Assembly (NCBI RefSeq): GCF_030867145.1
Contig: NC_134414.1
Location: 21,160,518-21,224,517, forward strand
Direction: 5' to 3'
DNA: 64,000 nt
DNA from: Opisthocomus hoazin
Lineage: Eukaryota > Chordata > Aves > Opisthocomiformes > Opisthocomidae
The position numbers were made by a program, and so were the translations under genes. Below the pieces are notes generated by a model. It was not told the origin of the DNA. It saw only the letters and a list, made by a program, of their open reading frames with translations, and did no database searches. This document shows positions 36,501-43,009 of this stretch, piece by piece; the first letter of the stretch is position 1, and the number at the start of each line of letters is the position of its first letter.

Positions 36501-36720
36501 AACTGCATTTTAGACAGAGCATATGTGAGAACAGAACAGAGATAAGCAGCATTTTCACACTACTAGCAAAATCAGAACTGCCAGTCACCTGTGAGGCATG
36601 GGAGATGCACTCAATGCCCTCATGTCTCATCAACGTATGCTGAGCTCTGACCTGCTTCCTCAATACCTTCTTCTTCATTTTATGGACTTTCGTATGATCT
36701 TCACTCGTTTTAGCTTGCAT
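242..36720 (-). CDS. ALKBH8: ALKBH8, tRNA wobble-uridine hydroxylase/methyltransferase (nine spliced coding exons, 3' end outside window)
   Basis: ALKBH8 modifies wobble uridines of certain tRNAs. Its methyltransferase domain forms mcm5U with TRMT112, and its AlkB domain hydroxylates mcm5U to mchm5U using Fe(II) and 2-oxoglutarate. The coding parts are 36720-36589, 33841-33601, 32557-32426, 31552-31457, 30085-29981, 26874-26804, 5790-5684, 1493-1339 and 507-242. They sum to 1305 nt, or 435 uninterrupted codons, with AG acceptors and GT donors throughout. Seen in order: a basic N-terminus (1-44), an RRM (about 45-122), an AlkB domain with H240-x-D242 and H294 as iron ligands and R331/R337 as likely 2OG ligands, cysteines C344, C346 and C352 matching the known zinc site, and SAM motif I (about 415-424). 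Human ALKBH8 is 664 aa, so roughly 225 residues should lie beyond position 1. No disabling change is visible. Numbering starts at the exon 2 Met; upstream in-frame starts are described separately. Identification rests on remembered family similarity, not a database search. Confidence 0.96.
508..1338 (-). other. ALKBH8: ALKBH8 intron 9
   Basis: Intron of 831 bp bounded by GTAAGT and TATCTAG. It is AT-rich unique sequence with no repeat or further exon recognised. Confidence 0.9.
1339..1493 (-). CDS. ALKBH8: ALKBH8 exon 9: C-terminal part of the AlkB domain
   Basis: This 155-nt exon sits between acceptor TTTTAG and donor GTAAGT (338-333 side, minus strand). It encodes [13 protein letters not shown], a variable stretch, then [20 protein letters not shown] and SPCNC. 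R331 and R337 in the RTSFTFR motif correspond to the arginines that bind 2-oxoglutarate in AlkB enzymes. C344 and C346 belong to the zinc site known from the human structure. The last base (A) joins TT of exon 10 to give Ile347, where the human protein has Ser. Confidence 0.95.
1494..5683 (-). other. ALKBH8: ALKBH8 intron 8
   Basis: Intron of 4190 bp, mostly AT-rich unique sequence. The exception is a GC-rich patch at about 4137-4530 described separately. No other exon-like segment was recognised. Confidence 0.9.
4137..4530. other. GC-rich intronic patch of unknown origin with palindromic CRE
   Basis: About 400 bp of clearly higher GC than the rest of intron 8, open in one frame on each strand (141 codons plus, 123 codons minus) with no recognisable domain. 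It contains a full TGACGTCA cAMP-response element at 4409-4416 and an AACGTCA half-like site near 4514-4520. It could be a diverged repeat, a cryptic promoter or an enhancer. I recognise no gene. Confidence 0.45.
5684..5790 (-). CDS. ALKBH8: ALKBH8 exon 8: AlkB core, third iron ligand
   Basis: This 107-nt exon has acceptor TTTTTAG and donor GTATGT. It encodes [10 protein letters not shown], a short variable run, then [15 protein letters not shown]. The terminal H294 is the distal histidine of the HxD...H iron triad, and GG begins the following Gly codon. The reading is in phase 0 from exon 7 and phase 2 into exon 9. It is separated from exon 7 by a 21-kb intron. Confidence 0.95.
6059..6071. 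repeat. (TA)n microsatellite
   Basis: Short alternating TA run in ALKBH8 intron 7. Confidence 0.85.
8949..8963. repeat. (CA)n microsatellite
   Basis: Short CA run in ALKBH8 intron 7. Confidence 0.85.
11640..11960. other. GC-richer intronic segment, unidentified
   Basis: A GC- and CA-rich segment inside intron 7, followed to about 12160 by ordinary AT-rich sequence. Open frames cross it but show no domain or coding signature. It may be a diverged repeat. Confidence 0.3.
12970..13002. repeat. Two-copy 17-bp tandem duplication
   Basis: The unit ATTACTCTATGTTCTGT occurs twice back to back, the second copy lacking only its last base. It is probably a recent local slippage event in intron 7. Confidence 0.9.
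17299..18490 (-). mobile_element. CR1 LINE fragment, 3' part with reverse-transcriptase remnants
   Basis: The left end, read on the minus strand, finishes with the CR1 3' tail (CCAACCCAAACTGTTCTATGATTC). Upstream it encodes the end of the CR1 polymerase, including the reverse-transcriptase catalytic FADD (about 18186-18175) and the conserved VTSGVPQ region. The reading frame shifts between about 18290 and 18215, so the copy is dead. Its 5' side is interrupted at 18490 by a solo LTR and resumes at 19147. The element lies in the same orientation as ALKBH8. Confidence 0.93.
18491..19142 (+). mobile_element. Solo LTR of an endogenous retrovirus, inserted in CR1
   Basis: A 652-bp unit that begins TG and ends CA, flanked by CCAT at 18487-18490 and 19143-19146 as a 4-bp target-site duplication. 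A TATTTAA box near 19006 and an AATAAA polyadenylation signal near 19076 fix plus orientation. Downstream is a short U5-like end. U3 carries a 73-bp tandem duplication. No internal viral genes are present, consistent with LTR-LTR recombination. The family name is not assigned. Confidence 0.8.
18553..18699 (+). repeat. 73-bp tandem direct repeat in LTR U3
   Basis: Two imperfect copies begin CTTGCTGTT at 18553 and 18626. Both share CTCTAAGA and GACTCCTAAATAATG-like blocks at the same offsets. Duplicated U3 blocks of this kind are often enhancers in retroviral LTRs; that role here is inferred. Confidence 0.8.
19147..19190 (-). mobile_element. CR1 LINE fragment, 5' continuation beyond the LTR
   Basis: Read on the minus strand, this short segment ends in TTTCTATGATGG and continues in register with the CR1 sequence left of the LTR (the conserved FYD-VT region of CR1 polymerase). 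It is diverged and its outer limit is approximate. Confidence 0.6.
22335..22445 (+). mobile_element. CR1 LINE fragment (polymerase region), left of LTR
   Basis: The sequence TCACTAGTGGAGTACCCTAGG and the following ATGTTTAACATCTTCATTAAT match the CR1 TSGVPQG...LFNIFIN coding region on the plus strand. It stops at 22445, where a solo LTR begins. The start is approximate. Confidence 0.8.
22446..23557 (+). mobile_element. Solo LTR (about 1.1 kb) of an avian endogenous retrovirus, inserted in CR1
   Basis: Begins TGTTGTGGGTTTGCATAGC and runs through GC-rich sequence typical of a long LTR widespread in birds. It has a diverged AATAAA-like signal near 23351, then CTGTTTTGCCTGTGGCAG and TCTCCCTGTCCTTATCTCAA as a U5-like end. 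The terminal CAAGTTTACCACTTCA is a degraded inverse of the start. CR1 sequence lies on both sides. No viral genes are present. The end coordinate and family name are uncertain, and the target duplication is no longer clear. Confidence 0.75.
22735..23150 (+). repeat. Imperfect internal repeats in the LTR
   Basis: A series of diverged units carrying CTGCAGCCC, then GGA...CCAC, then TGGAGCAG recurs at roughly 35-45 bp spacing. These repeats keep frames open on both strands and explain the long but meaningless ORFs in this stretch. Confidence 0.7.
23558..23625 (+). mobile_element. CR1 LINE 3' end, right of LTR
   Basis: TTTCAGCAAGTTTACAGAC continues the CR1 coding register left of the LTR. It jumps directly to the CR1 3' terminus (GAGGTCCCTTCCATCCTAAAC and TTCTGTGATTCTGTGA), so the host copy also has an internal deletion. 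Confidence 0.75.
26061..26302 (+). mobile_element. CR1 LINE 3' fragment
   Basis: Matches the CR1 3' region: GGAACAGGTTGCCCAGTGAAG, then GAAGTGTTCAGGGCCAGGTTG, ending CCATTCTATAATTCTATGA. It is truncated at the 5' side and opposite in orientation to ALKBH8. Confidence 0.93.
26804..26874 (-). CDS. ALKBH8: ALKBH8 exon 7: HxD iron-binding motif
   Basis: This short 71-nt exon has acceptor TTATGCAG and donor GTAAAC. It encodes [20 protein letters not shown] then LGAE. H240 and D242 of PPHID are the first two Fe(II) ligands, and THSAF is the usual ALKBH8 context. The exon closes phase 1 from exon 6 and leaves phase 0. Confidence 0.95.
26875..29980 (-). other. ALKBH8: ALKBH8 intron 6
   Basis: Intron of 3106 bp with a solo LTR at about 29391-29935 next to the exon 6 donor. 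The rest is AT-rich unique sequence with A/T runs (for example 27541-27568 and 29104-29116). Confidence 0.9.
29391..29935 (+). mobile_element. Solo LTR of an avian endogenous retrovirus next to ALKBH8 exon 6
   Basis: TGTACTGCTTTGGCTGGGAC starts a sequence resembling a common bird LTR that begins TGTCCTGGTTT.GGCTGGGA. It continues through ATGTTTTGGATTTGTGA, GGAATATTCCATACCATACG, a TTATTAAACTGTCTTTATC block, and finally GGTGCTTAGCTGCCTACCAG and GGTTAAATCACAA. About 545 bp, plus orientation (antisense to ALKBH8), no internal genes. Its right end lies about 46 bp from the exon 6 splice donor. A possible target duplication (TTAAG/GTAAG) is imperfect. Confidence 0.75.
29981..30085 (-). CDS. ALKBH8: ALKBH8 exon 6: N-terminal part of the AlkB domain
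   Basis: This 105-nt exon has acceptor ATAACTAG and donor GTAGGT. It encodes [19 protein letters not shown] followed by [15 protein letters not shown]. The NQY run is the AlkB substrate and 2OG pocket segment shared by the family. The donor lies about 46 bp from the end of a solo LTR in the next intron. Confidence 0.95.
30086..31456 (-). other. ALKBH8: ALKBH8 intron 5
   Basis: Intron of 1371 bp, AT-rich, with no repeat family or further exon recognised. Confidence 0.9.
31457..31552 (-). CDS. ALKBH8: ALKBH8 exon 5: start of the AlkB fold
   Basis: This 96-nt exon has acceptor TTTTTACAG and donor GTGAGA. It encodes [19 protein letters not shown] then [12 protein letters not shown]. The [10 protein letters not shown] segment is a hallmark of ALKBH8 and related AlkB homologues. 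Phase 1 at both borders matches exons 4 and 6. Confidence 0.95.
31553..32425 (-). other. ALKBH8: ALKBH8 intron 4
   Basis: Intron of 873 bp bounded by GTGGGC and TTTTTACAG. Nothing else recognised. Confidence 0.88.
32426..32557 (-). CDS. ALKBH8: ALKBH8 exon 4: RRM-AlkB connector
   Basis: This 132-nt exon starts after a pyrimidine-rich tract ending ACACCCTAG and encodes [19 protein letters not shown] and then [16 protein letters not shown]. The W at residue 127 and the LPPGLMV block align with human WKELRPQALPPGLMV. The end is placed at AATG|GTGGGC. This gives phase 1, joins exon 5 in frame, and explains why the open frame beyond it loses similarity. Confidence 0.9.
32558..33600 (-). other. 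ALKBH8: ALKBH8 intron 3
   Basis: Intron of 1043 bp bounded by GTACAG and CACCCTAG. Nothing else recognised. Confidence 0.9.
33601..33841 (-). CDS. ALKBH8: ALKBH8 exon 3: RNA-recognition motif
   Basis: This 241-nt exon has acceptor CAATTAG and donor GTACAG and encodes residues 45-124 plus one base. [12 protein letters not shown] is the RNP2-like first strand. KPYSFVKYG (about 81-89) is the RNP1-like strand. ALNGKEV and [10 protein letters not shown] close the fold. The RRM is thought to help bind tRNA next to the AlkB domain. One extra residue relative to human lies in the [10 protein letters not shown] loop. Confidence 0.95.
33842..36588 (-). other. ALKBH8: ALKBH8 intron 2
   Basis: Intron of 2747 bp, AT-rich, with no recognised repeats or exons. 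Confidence 0.9.
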
Positions 36721-36729
36721 GCTGGAGAT
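36589..36729 (-). CDS. ALKBH8: ALKBH8 exon 2: N-terminal segment with conventional start
   Basis: This 141-nt exon has acceptor TTCTGCTTCGCAG and donor GTGACT. Nine bases (encoding ISS) precede the ATG at 36720-36718, which aligns with the human start region. Residues 1-44 are basic, and [22 protein letters not shown] matches human [21 protein letters not shown]. Because the nine leading bases are open in frame, translation may instead begin in exon 1. Confidence 0.93.
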
Positions 36730-38460
36730 CTGCGAAGCAGAAGTAACAACACACAGTAAGTGCACTGCTCAAAAAATTAAATACTTCAGTCTGCTCCACA
36801 CAGACAGCGCCCCCATCTCATATTTTATCTCTAGGATAGTAATAGGACTTTCAGTAATTCCAGATTTTATTAATTATCTGGGGCTGACAAAAATGAGTCT
36901 GCAAAGTATGGTCTTCATCAGTCAACAGCACATTTTTCCCCATCTCTGAAGTTACATTACTAAACTTTCTTTCATTAAGAGGATCCCCCTCCAAAATAAA
37001 GCCTTATAAAGACTGCCATGATGCTAAATATAATTTTCCAGTTTTTCTCTTCCTCTTCTCTCCTTTATTCACAATAACATTACACCCATTTGCCGTTTTA
37101 AACCTGCTTGCCCCTCCTGTTTTCACACAGCAGTTTCATTTAATTTCCTTAGCTCTACAGTCTCTCCAGGGCAGAATAAGAGAAAAAAATACATGTGGAA
37201 CTACCGTGAGATTTGTACCGTCTTAGCTTCTACGTTATTCCTGCCTCACTGAATGCCTGAGTTGGAGATAAATTTTTCACATTTCGCTTCTTTTTTCTAA
37301 TCGCAACTTTCAAGGGAATATGGCTTTTGGCAAAAATTTCTTTTATTGAGGGTAGAAAAATGCGTTCTGTACTTAGATAGCCAAGAACTAGCAACCACGA
37401 TGCTCTATACCTCATTTACCACATCTCCCAAGGCCAAGCTTCATGCAAATCACATTCCTGTCATGAGAAGGAACAGAAAACTCTGTACATATATTAACTA
37501 TTAAATTTAGTGGCAACACAGCATTCACCTACCAGGGACTTAAGGGCAACTCATTCACTGGCATTCTCCAGGTTTTGTTGCATTTTTTGCCGCTTCTGCT
37601 TTACCACCACACAAAGATCATACCGTACCTTCCTATATCCCTCTGAGCCTACTTTCTTTTCCCTTCTCTCTTCCCACTTCCTTCAAACCCAAGGGGAGAG
37701 TCCAGACCCCACTGTGACAAAGCTCTTAGATACTGATGTCACTAGACTTTGCCCTTCTCTTTTTCTCTCCCTACACCATAATCCCTTACCCCTAGTTTAG
37801 GGGCTGCTTCTCTTCTCTCCCAAAAATCCTCCTAACAGTACAGGTGGACAATCCAACTGCAGTTGTCTGTCCTTTTCCATTCTTTTATCAATGCTCTGAT
37901 AAGAACCCTTCCACCTCACCATCTTCTTGAAGTCTCATGAAAAGAGGCAAATTTACATCAGGCAGATTCTCCTCAGTGCATCTAGCTGGTTACCCTTACC
38001 AGGACTCACCTGACTCGCAGGCTCATTCAGCAAGCTTACCGTGACCAAGCTGCCCGATAATTAACAGATTTGGTCCAAAAGGCTCAGCCTGCCCAACTTT
38101 ATTTGCCACACACCGGCGAACAGTGCCAACAGCTTTACAGACTTACAGCCCGTGCGCCGGGTTCTTACCTTCTGGGGAGGGGGACAAGCAGTCTCAAACT
38201 GCTTCACAGGAAAGTACAGGAGGGACTCCTCTGTGGTTCGGTGAGGTGGGCTTACAGAAAGAGAGAGTGAAAATACGGGATGGGAACCACGCAGGCCCGG
38301 TTCAGAAGGAAAAGCACGCAGGCTGTGTCGATCACCCAGACGGGTCAGACCGCCGTCAGGCAGCCTCTGCAGAACAGCGAGGCAGGCGCAGGGGTTGACC
38401 TGGCCTTGCCCCCCTCACGGGCCGGGAAGCCGGCGACGCGGGCCGCCCGCGCTCCCGCAG

Positions 38461-38479
38461 CCCCCCCCCCCCCCCCCCC
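38461..38479. repeat. C19 homopolymer in CpG island
   Basis: Nineteen consecutive C on the plus strand (G on the ALKBH8 sense strand), just inside intron 1. Such runs are length-unstable and prone to sequencing error. Confidence 0.95.
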
Positions 38480-38521
38480 GGTGCCCCGCCGAGTCCCCCT
38501 CCCTCAGAAGGAGCGGGGCGA

Positions 38522-38557
38522 GGCGGGGCGAGGTGAGGCGAAGCGAAGCGAAGCGGG
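38522..38557. repeat. Short GCGAA/GGCGA tandem repeat
   Basis: Purine-rich repeats of GGCGA and then GAAGC units within the CpG island, on the intron 1 side of ALKBH8 exon 1. It is a simple low-complexity tract. Confidence 0.7.
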
Positions 38558-38587
38558 CGCAGCAGCCCGGCCCAGCCGGCGCGTTAC

Positions 38588-38644
38588 CTGGCTGGCGGCG
38601 GCCATGTCGGGGCAGGCGGGCAGCCCGCCCCGCCGCTCCGTCAT
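38588..38644 (-). CDS. ALKBH8: ALKBH8 exon 1 with in-frame upstream start codons (possible N-terminal extension)
   Basis: On the minus strand a donor CCAG|GTAACG lies at 38588/38587 inside the CpG island. The sequence before it is open from two ATGs, at 38644-38642 and 38605-38603. The second gives MAAASQ, and joined to exon 2 it reads ISS then the exon 2 Met, adding 9 residues. The first adds 13 more (MTERRGGLPACPD), 22 in all. Both have a purine at -3, and the first has a GCCGCC leader. A GC box lies just upstream of the first ATG, so the transcription start may fall between the two ATGs. The exon's 5' limit is not defined. It could also be entirely noncoding. Confidence 0.6.
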
Positions 38645-41002
38645 GGCGGCGCCCCGCCCCCGGCGGCTAACGCGCGGAGGAGCCTGCCGGAGGGGAAACG
38701 TCTCCGGCGTCGTCGCAGCATGAAGGAAGGCGAATCTCTCCGACACGAATCGGTGTGCGGCGACGGGTTTTCCTCGGCGCCGGCGGGGTCCCGGGGCCGC
38801 GGTCAGACGGTTCCTCAGGGGAGGCGCGTCCGTGGCGGGGCCTGCGCTCCCAGCGCCGAGGGAAAGGCGGCGGTGCGGCGAGGGGGAGGACGCGGCCCGC
38901 TTCAGTCCCTGCCGCGACTCACGCCCGTTGTAGCTGTTCCACGTCCACATCTCTGCACCCGAGTGCCGCCCGCCCTCGCTTGCCTGCAGGCCCTCCCCTT
39001 GCCGCCTTTAGTCTCTAAAGAGAGCCCACTCTCTGTCATCCTTCCCATCGATAAAGTCTGCCTCCAAGCCCGCAGCAGAACAGCGGCACTTGAACGCTCG
39101 CCTGAGCCCCGTGCCCAACTCCACGTCTTTGCCGAGGGCAGTTCAGGGCAGAGCCTCCTCCAGCATAGGGGATCCCAAAACAGCCGCATCCACACAGTGG
39201 ATTCACTCGGCTTCCCCGGGGCTGAGAGGCTCACCCAGAGACCATCACCTAGACGGGCCACCATCACTGACCATGTTACCTTTGGCAGGTCCCACACTAG
39301 GGACAGAGGAAGCCATCCCAGTGCAGCCAAGGCCATGTGAAGGCTGAGCTCTGGCTGTACACATGTATTTCACCACTTTTCACCTGCTAAGGCAGCTCAG
39401 TAAACCCGTGCTATTGAGCAACACGTGCCTTGCTGAGCAGAAGCATCTCCACAGCTCGGTAACTCCCTGTGTGAGAAAGCAATCCCTTAAAGCAGAGATG
39501 GAGCATGTAAGTCTTCACTTCATTTTTCTCTGCTGTCATAGACTAAACAAGCTTCATACTATGCCCCTAGACATAGCCCTTTCCCCTTTCTTTATCCAAA
39601 ATACTGAAGCTCAAGATTACCGGCTTTTTCTGTCTACCTGACAAATATTTTCACTATAGCTCATTATCTTAGGACTGTCTTTCTTTCCTCTTTCTATTTA
39701 AATACCAAGTTGATTTCTCCCTTCCAGCCTCCTGTGGGTATTTAACCTTCCTCAAGATGAATTAGGTGTGGGATTCCTAGCTGGGTGGTATGCAAGGTGA
39801 CTGATGAGCCTGTAAACCTATAGTCAGAAGCCAGCTGCTCGACTTTGTCACAGATCCACACTCTGGAGGAGTCTGCTGATGTTGTTAGGTAGGGCTGTGC
39901 TCACTCAGGAAAAAAAATACCTTTTGCTTGGAGCATATACCACGCCCCGTCCCAGGAATGCAGCTATCCCATGTGCAGGAGGTACAAGCACACTAAGGAT
40001 GTGAGGCTGATGGAGCGCAGCCACCAGCATGTGAAGGTAGTATTTGGTCAGAAAGGTAGTCCCATTTCTGTCCTTCCACCAGTCTGTGGCATTATGTCAC
40101 TCTCCACCTTTGACCCATGCTGTGAGTAGCAAGGTATTGTGATAGCACAGATCTTTTGCTGAAGTTTTCTCATATATAAAGTGTGAATATTAACTGCCTA
40201 CCTAGTAAGAGTATAGCAAGGAGCTTGTTAACCTTTGCAAACACTAATGATTAGCATCACCTGGTCTTTTGGTGAGCCAGAACAAATGGGGGGGAAGAAC
40301 AACCAGGCAACGTCAACAGCTGCTGTCTCTGTTAAAATATTCTCTGAGGCCCTGGAAACCACTAAACCTGAAAGCTACAGGAAGGATGATCCTGATTAAA
40401 TTGATTTGTAATTCATTACCAATTTGTCCTGACAAGTGGAAAATACCTGCCCAAAGGTTGTTTCCGTGAAGTGTGCACGTTCCAATTCAAAGCCCTAATT
40501 GTGTGGGCTCTGCATTCTTCTGCTTGTCTGTTCGTGTGCGATTTATCCCACTGGGGTGCATTGTTGGTAAGTAAGAAGTAGAACATGGGCTTAGTGGAAT
40601 GTTACATCTTAGAGCACAAACCACGAGGTTCTGGCAGCTGCCTGACTCTGTGTTCACCAGTCAATGTTTGGGTTTATTCTGCTTTATTATTTTGAAAATT
40701 GCTTTGTGGGGGAGAACAGACTCACTGCACATTTTTTTCTTGAAATACCTCTGTGTGATTAGCATTGGTCAAGAATTTGTGATGCATATATTTTCTTTCT
40801 AAATGTGTCAAGATTTTACTTCTATAAACAGCATTCTCACATGAGAAAATTCCACGGATTAAAAGGAAAACAGTTAAATGCTGATTATGGGGTTTTTAGT
40901 ACAAGCTTATTTTGGTCAAACCAGAATTGTTAGTCCCTTTATAATTTAAGCCCTGAAGCGTGGTGCAGTCCCTTGTCATGCTAGATAACACAGGCACAGA
41001 CT

Positions 41003-41048
41003 CCTCCTGCAGATATCACAGTAACCCTCCTGCAGATATCACAGTAAC
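41003..41048. repeat. Two-copy 23-bp tandem duplication
   Basis: CCTCCTGCAGATATCACAGT plus AAC is repeated exactly in tandem (41003-41025 and 41026-41048). The identity of the copies suggests a recent duplication. Confidence 0.92.
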
Positions 41049-42872
41049 CCACAAAATAGTTCACAGAAGTGGGGATTCAGATACATTTACATTTGATGTT
41101 AATATAATCTCTGATTAAAAGAGCTTTGGGAGAAATCTCAATGTTTCTTTTAAAAATCCAAGTTTTTTTAATGATGATATTTTGATTTTAAAATTCAGCA
41201 AATATTCTAGTTTGAAATTAAGCTTTTACAGTTTTCTTAAGAAAAAAAAAAAAAGATGTTTATATCAGAAAATCTTGGCTCTGGCTCTAATTATATTTTT
41301 AAATTGATAACCAGGAAACATGTCTTCCAAAGCAGAATATCATACTCCCATTTACTCATGGGTGAGAAATAAAATGCTGCTGACCTTTCCCAGGAACAAA
41401 TTACAGTACTCACTATTCTGTTAGCTATTTTGTATTTGCCACATTCCCAGGGAGAGTCAAGGCATTTGTCTATTCCTTCTAATTCCCCATCCACTTCATA
41501 TGCAGTGAGTAACCCTTCTGTCTCCTTCAACAAACCAGAGGTTACTGGTCTGTACATGAAAAGACAATCTTGCTCCCTTTTATCCCAACACAAGTCAAGC
41601 CATGCTTTAGCCTAATGTGATCACGCTGGATTTCCATCACTTTCAAATCCAAATAAAAGAAAATCGCAGAAAGACAGTAGGATTTGCTGTATCAAATTTC
41701 TTGATTTAAGAAGCTGCAGTTTAAGAATCATGACAAATAGCATACTTTTCAGCATTGCAGTTTGTTACAGAAATAAGAAGAAACCTCTCAGCATAAAATC
41801 CAGCTCAAAATCACCCACAACTAGTACTGTAGAGGAGTACCATAGTCAATGATGAGACACAAGATGAATTGTTTTAGGATAGCATTCATGTAATAGGTAA
41901 GGACTGACAAATATCTGTTGACCTAAATTCAAAATGTGCTGCTGCTTGTGATAGTAAAATTCTCCATAGCAAAACTCTGCAATGCCAAAAGCTTATATTT
42001 TTCAGGAAGATAGCAAGGCTGACATTGTACTGCATGTCATTTTGGTTCTGCATTTGTGCTGTTTAATGCTAGATTTCGTATTTCTTTCTAAAAAAGACAA
42101 ACAGCCAAAAACAACTTCAAGAATTTTTTAGCAATTGTATGAGACCAAAAAGAAACATGAGAAAACTAGACCCTGGTAAAATCAATGGGAGTTGTGCCAC
42201 TTATTAAAATCAAGGCAGGTTTTATCCTTATTTTCAAATGCTAGCAAACAAAAAGCTTCTATTCTCAAGAGCCTTAAAACATCAAGTAATATCAGTATGC
42301 TTTCTGATTTCTAAGCCTTAGGCTGCAGTCTTTTTGTTCCTCCAAGCTTTTTTCCACAAATATAAGACTTTGGACTACATTTTTTTTTTCTTTCCTTTAA
42401 TAAAAGCTGAAATTTTACTGAAATATTCAGACTCAGGGTACTGGAACTTTAAGAAATACATTAAATAGCATAGATCTCATGATAAGATTGTAAGATTTGG
42501 CAACACTGGTTTTGTGGCACAAATGCTCGATTATTGGCAGGTTCACTTCCATCGTTACAAGGTACCATCCTCTTATGAAGCAAGTTTCTTTGGCACGAAC
42601 CACACACCTTTTTCTGAGCAGGCCGGTTTCAGTTCTGCGCTGGGACAGATACAGATCTTGTCATCCAGAGAACCAAACCAGTCAGTGAACGTTTAGGATT
42701 GTGGGCACTTCTGCTATGCCATGAAATTGCATTAATGAAAAGGAAGCCTGTGTTAGCAGAGGCAGGGAGGAAGAGCTTTAACTTCTGTTGTCAGACATGC
42801 TGCAAAGGTGTGTGTGCATTGCTGGGTCACCGTTAATATCTCGCTAGAACTAGGAGCACAATTCTGTAGGCT

Positions 42873-43009
42873 TATCATAGAATCATAGAATAGTTTGGGT
42901 TGGAAGGGACCTTTAAAGGCCATCTAGTCCAGCCCCCCTGCAACGAGTATCTTCAACTAGATGAGGTTGCTCAGAGCACCGTCCAGCCTGACCTTAGATG
43001 TTTCCAGGC
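42873..43009 (-). mobile_element. CR1 LINE 3' fragment
   Basis: Starts with ATCATAGAATCATAGAATAG and TTTGGGTTGGAAGGGACCTT, the inverted CR1 3' tail, and fades at about 43009. Minus orientation, strongly 5'-truncated. Confidence 0.94.

Larger units (their letters stand above)
36730..38587 (-). other. ALKBH8: ALKBH8 intron 1
   Basis: Intron of 1858 bp from the CpG-island donor GTAACG to the exon 2 acceptor. The proximal part (38.1-38.59 kb) is increasingly GC-rich and continuous with the promoter island; the rest is ordinary AT-rich sequence. Confidence 0.75.
38390..38960 (-). promoter_or_regulatory. ALKBH8: CpG-island promoter of ALKBH8
   Basis: This GC- and CpG-dense block contrasts with AT-rich flanks and surrounds ALKBH8 exon 1. 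It contains GC boxes (GGGGCGGGGC type around 38650-38665 on the minus strand) and CCGCCAT elements like YY1 sites that often overlap housekeeping transcription starts. No TATA box is evident. A run of 19 C lies at 38461-38479. Confidence 0.8.

Noticed and set aside
38720..39340. 206-codon plus-strand frame starting in the ALKBH8 CpG island
   Set aside because: GC-driven open frame with no recognisable domain. A divergent noncoding transcript is possible but nothing in the sequence supports it.
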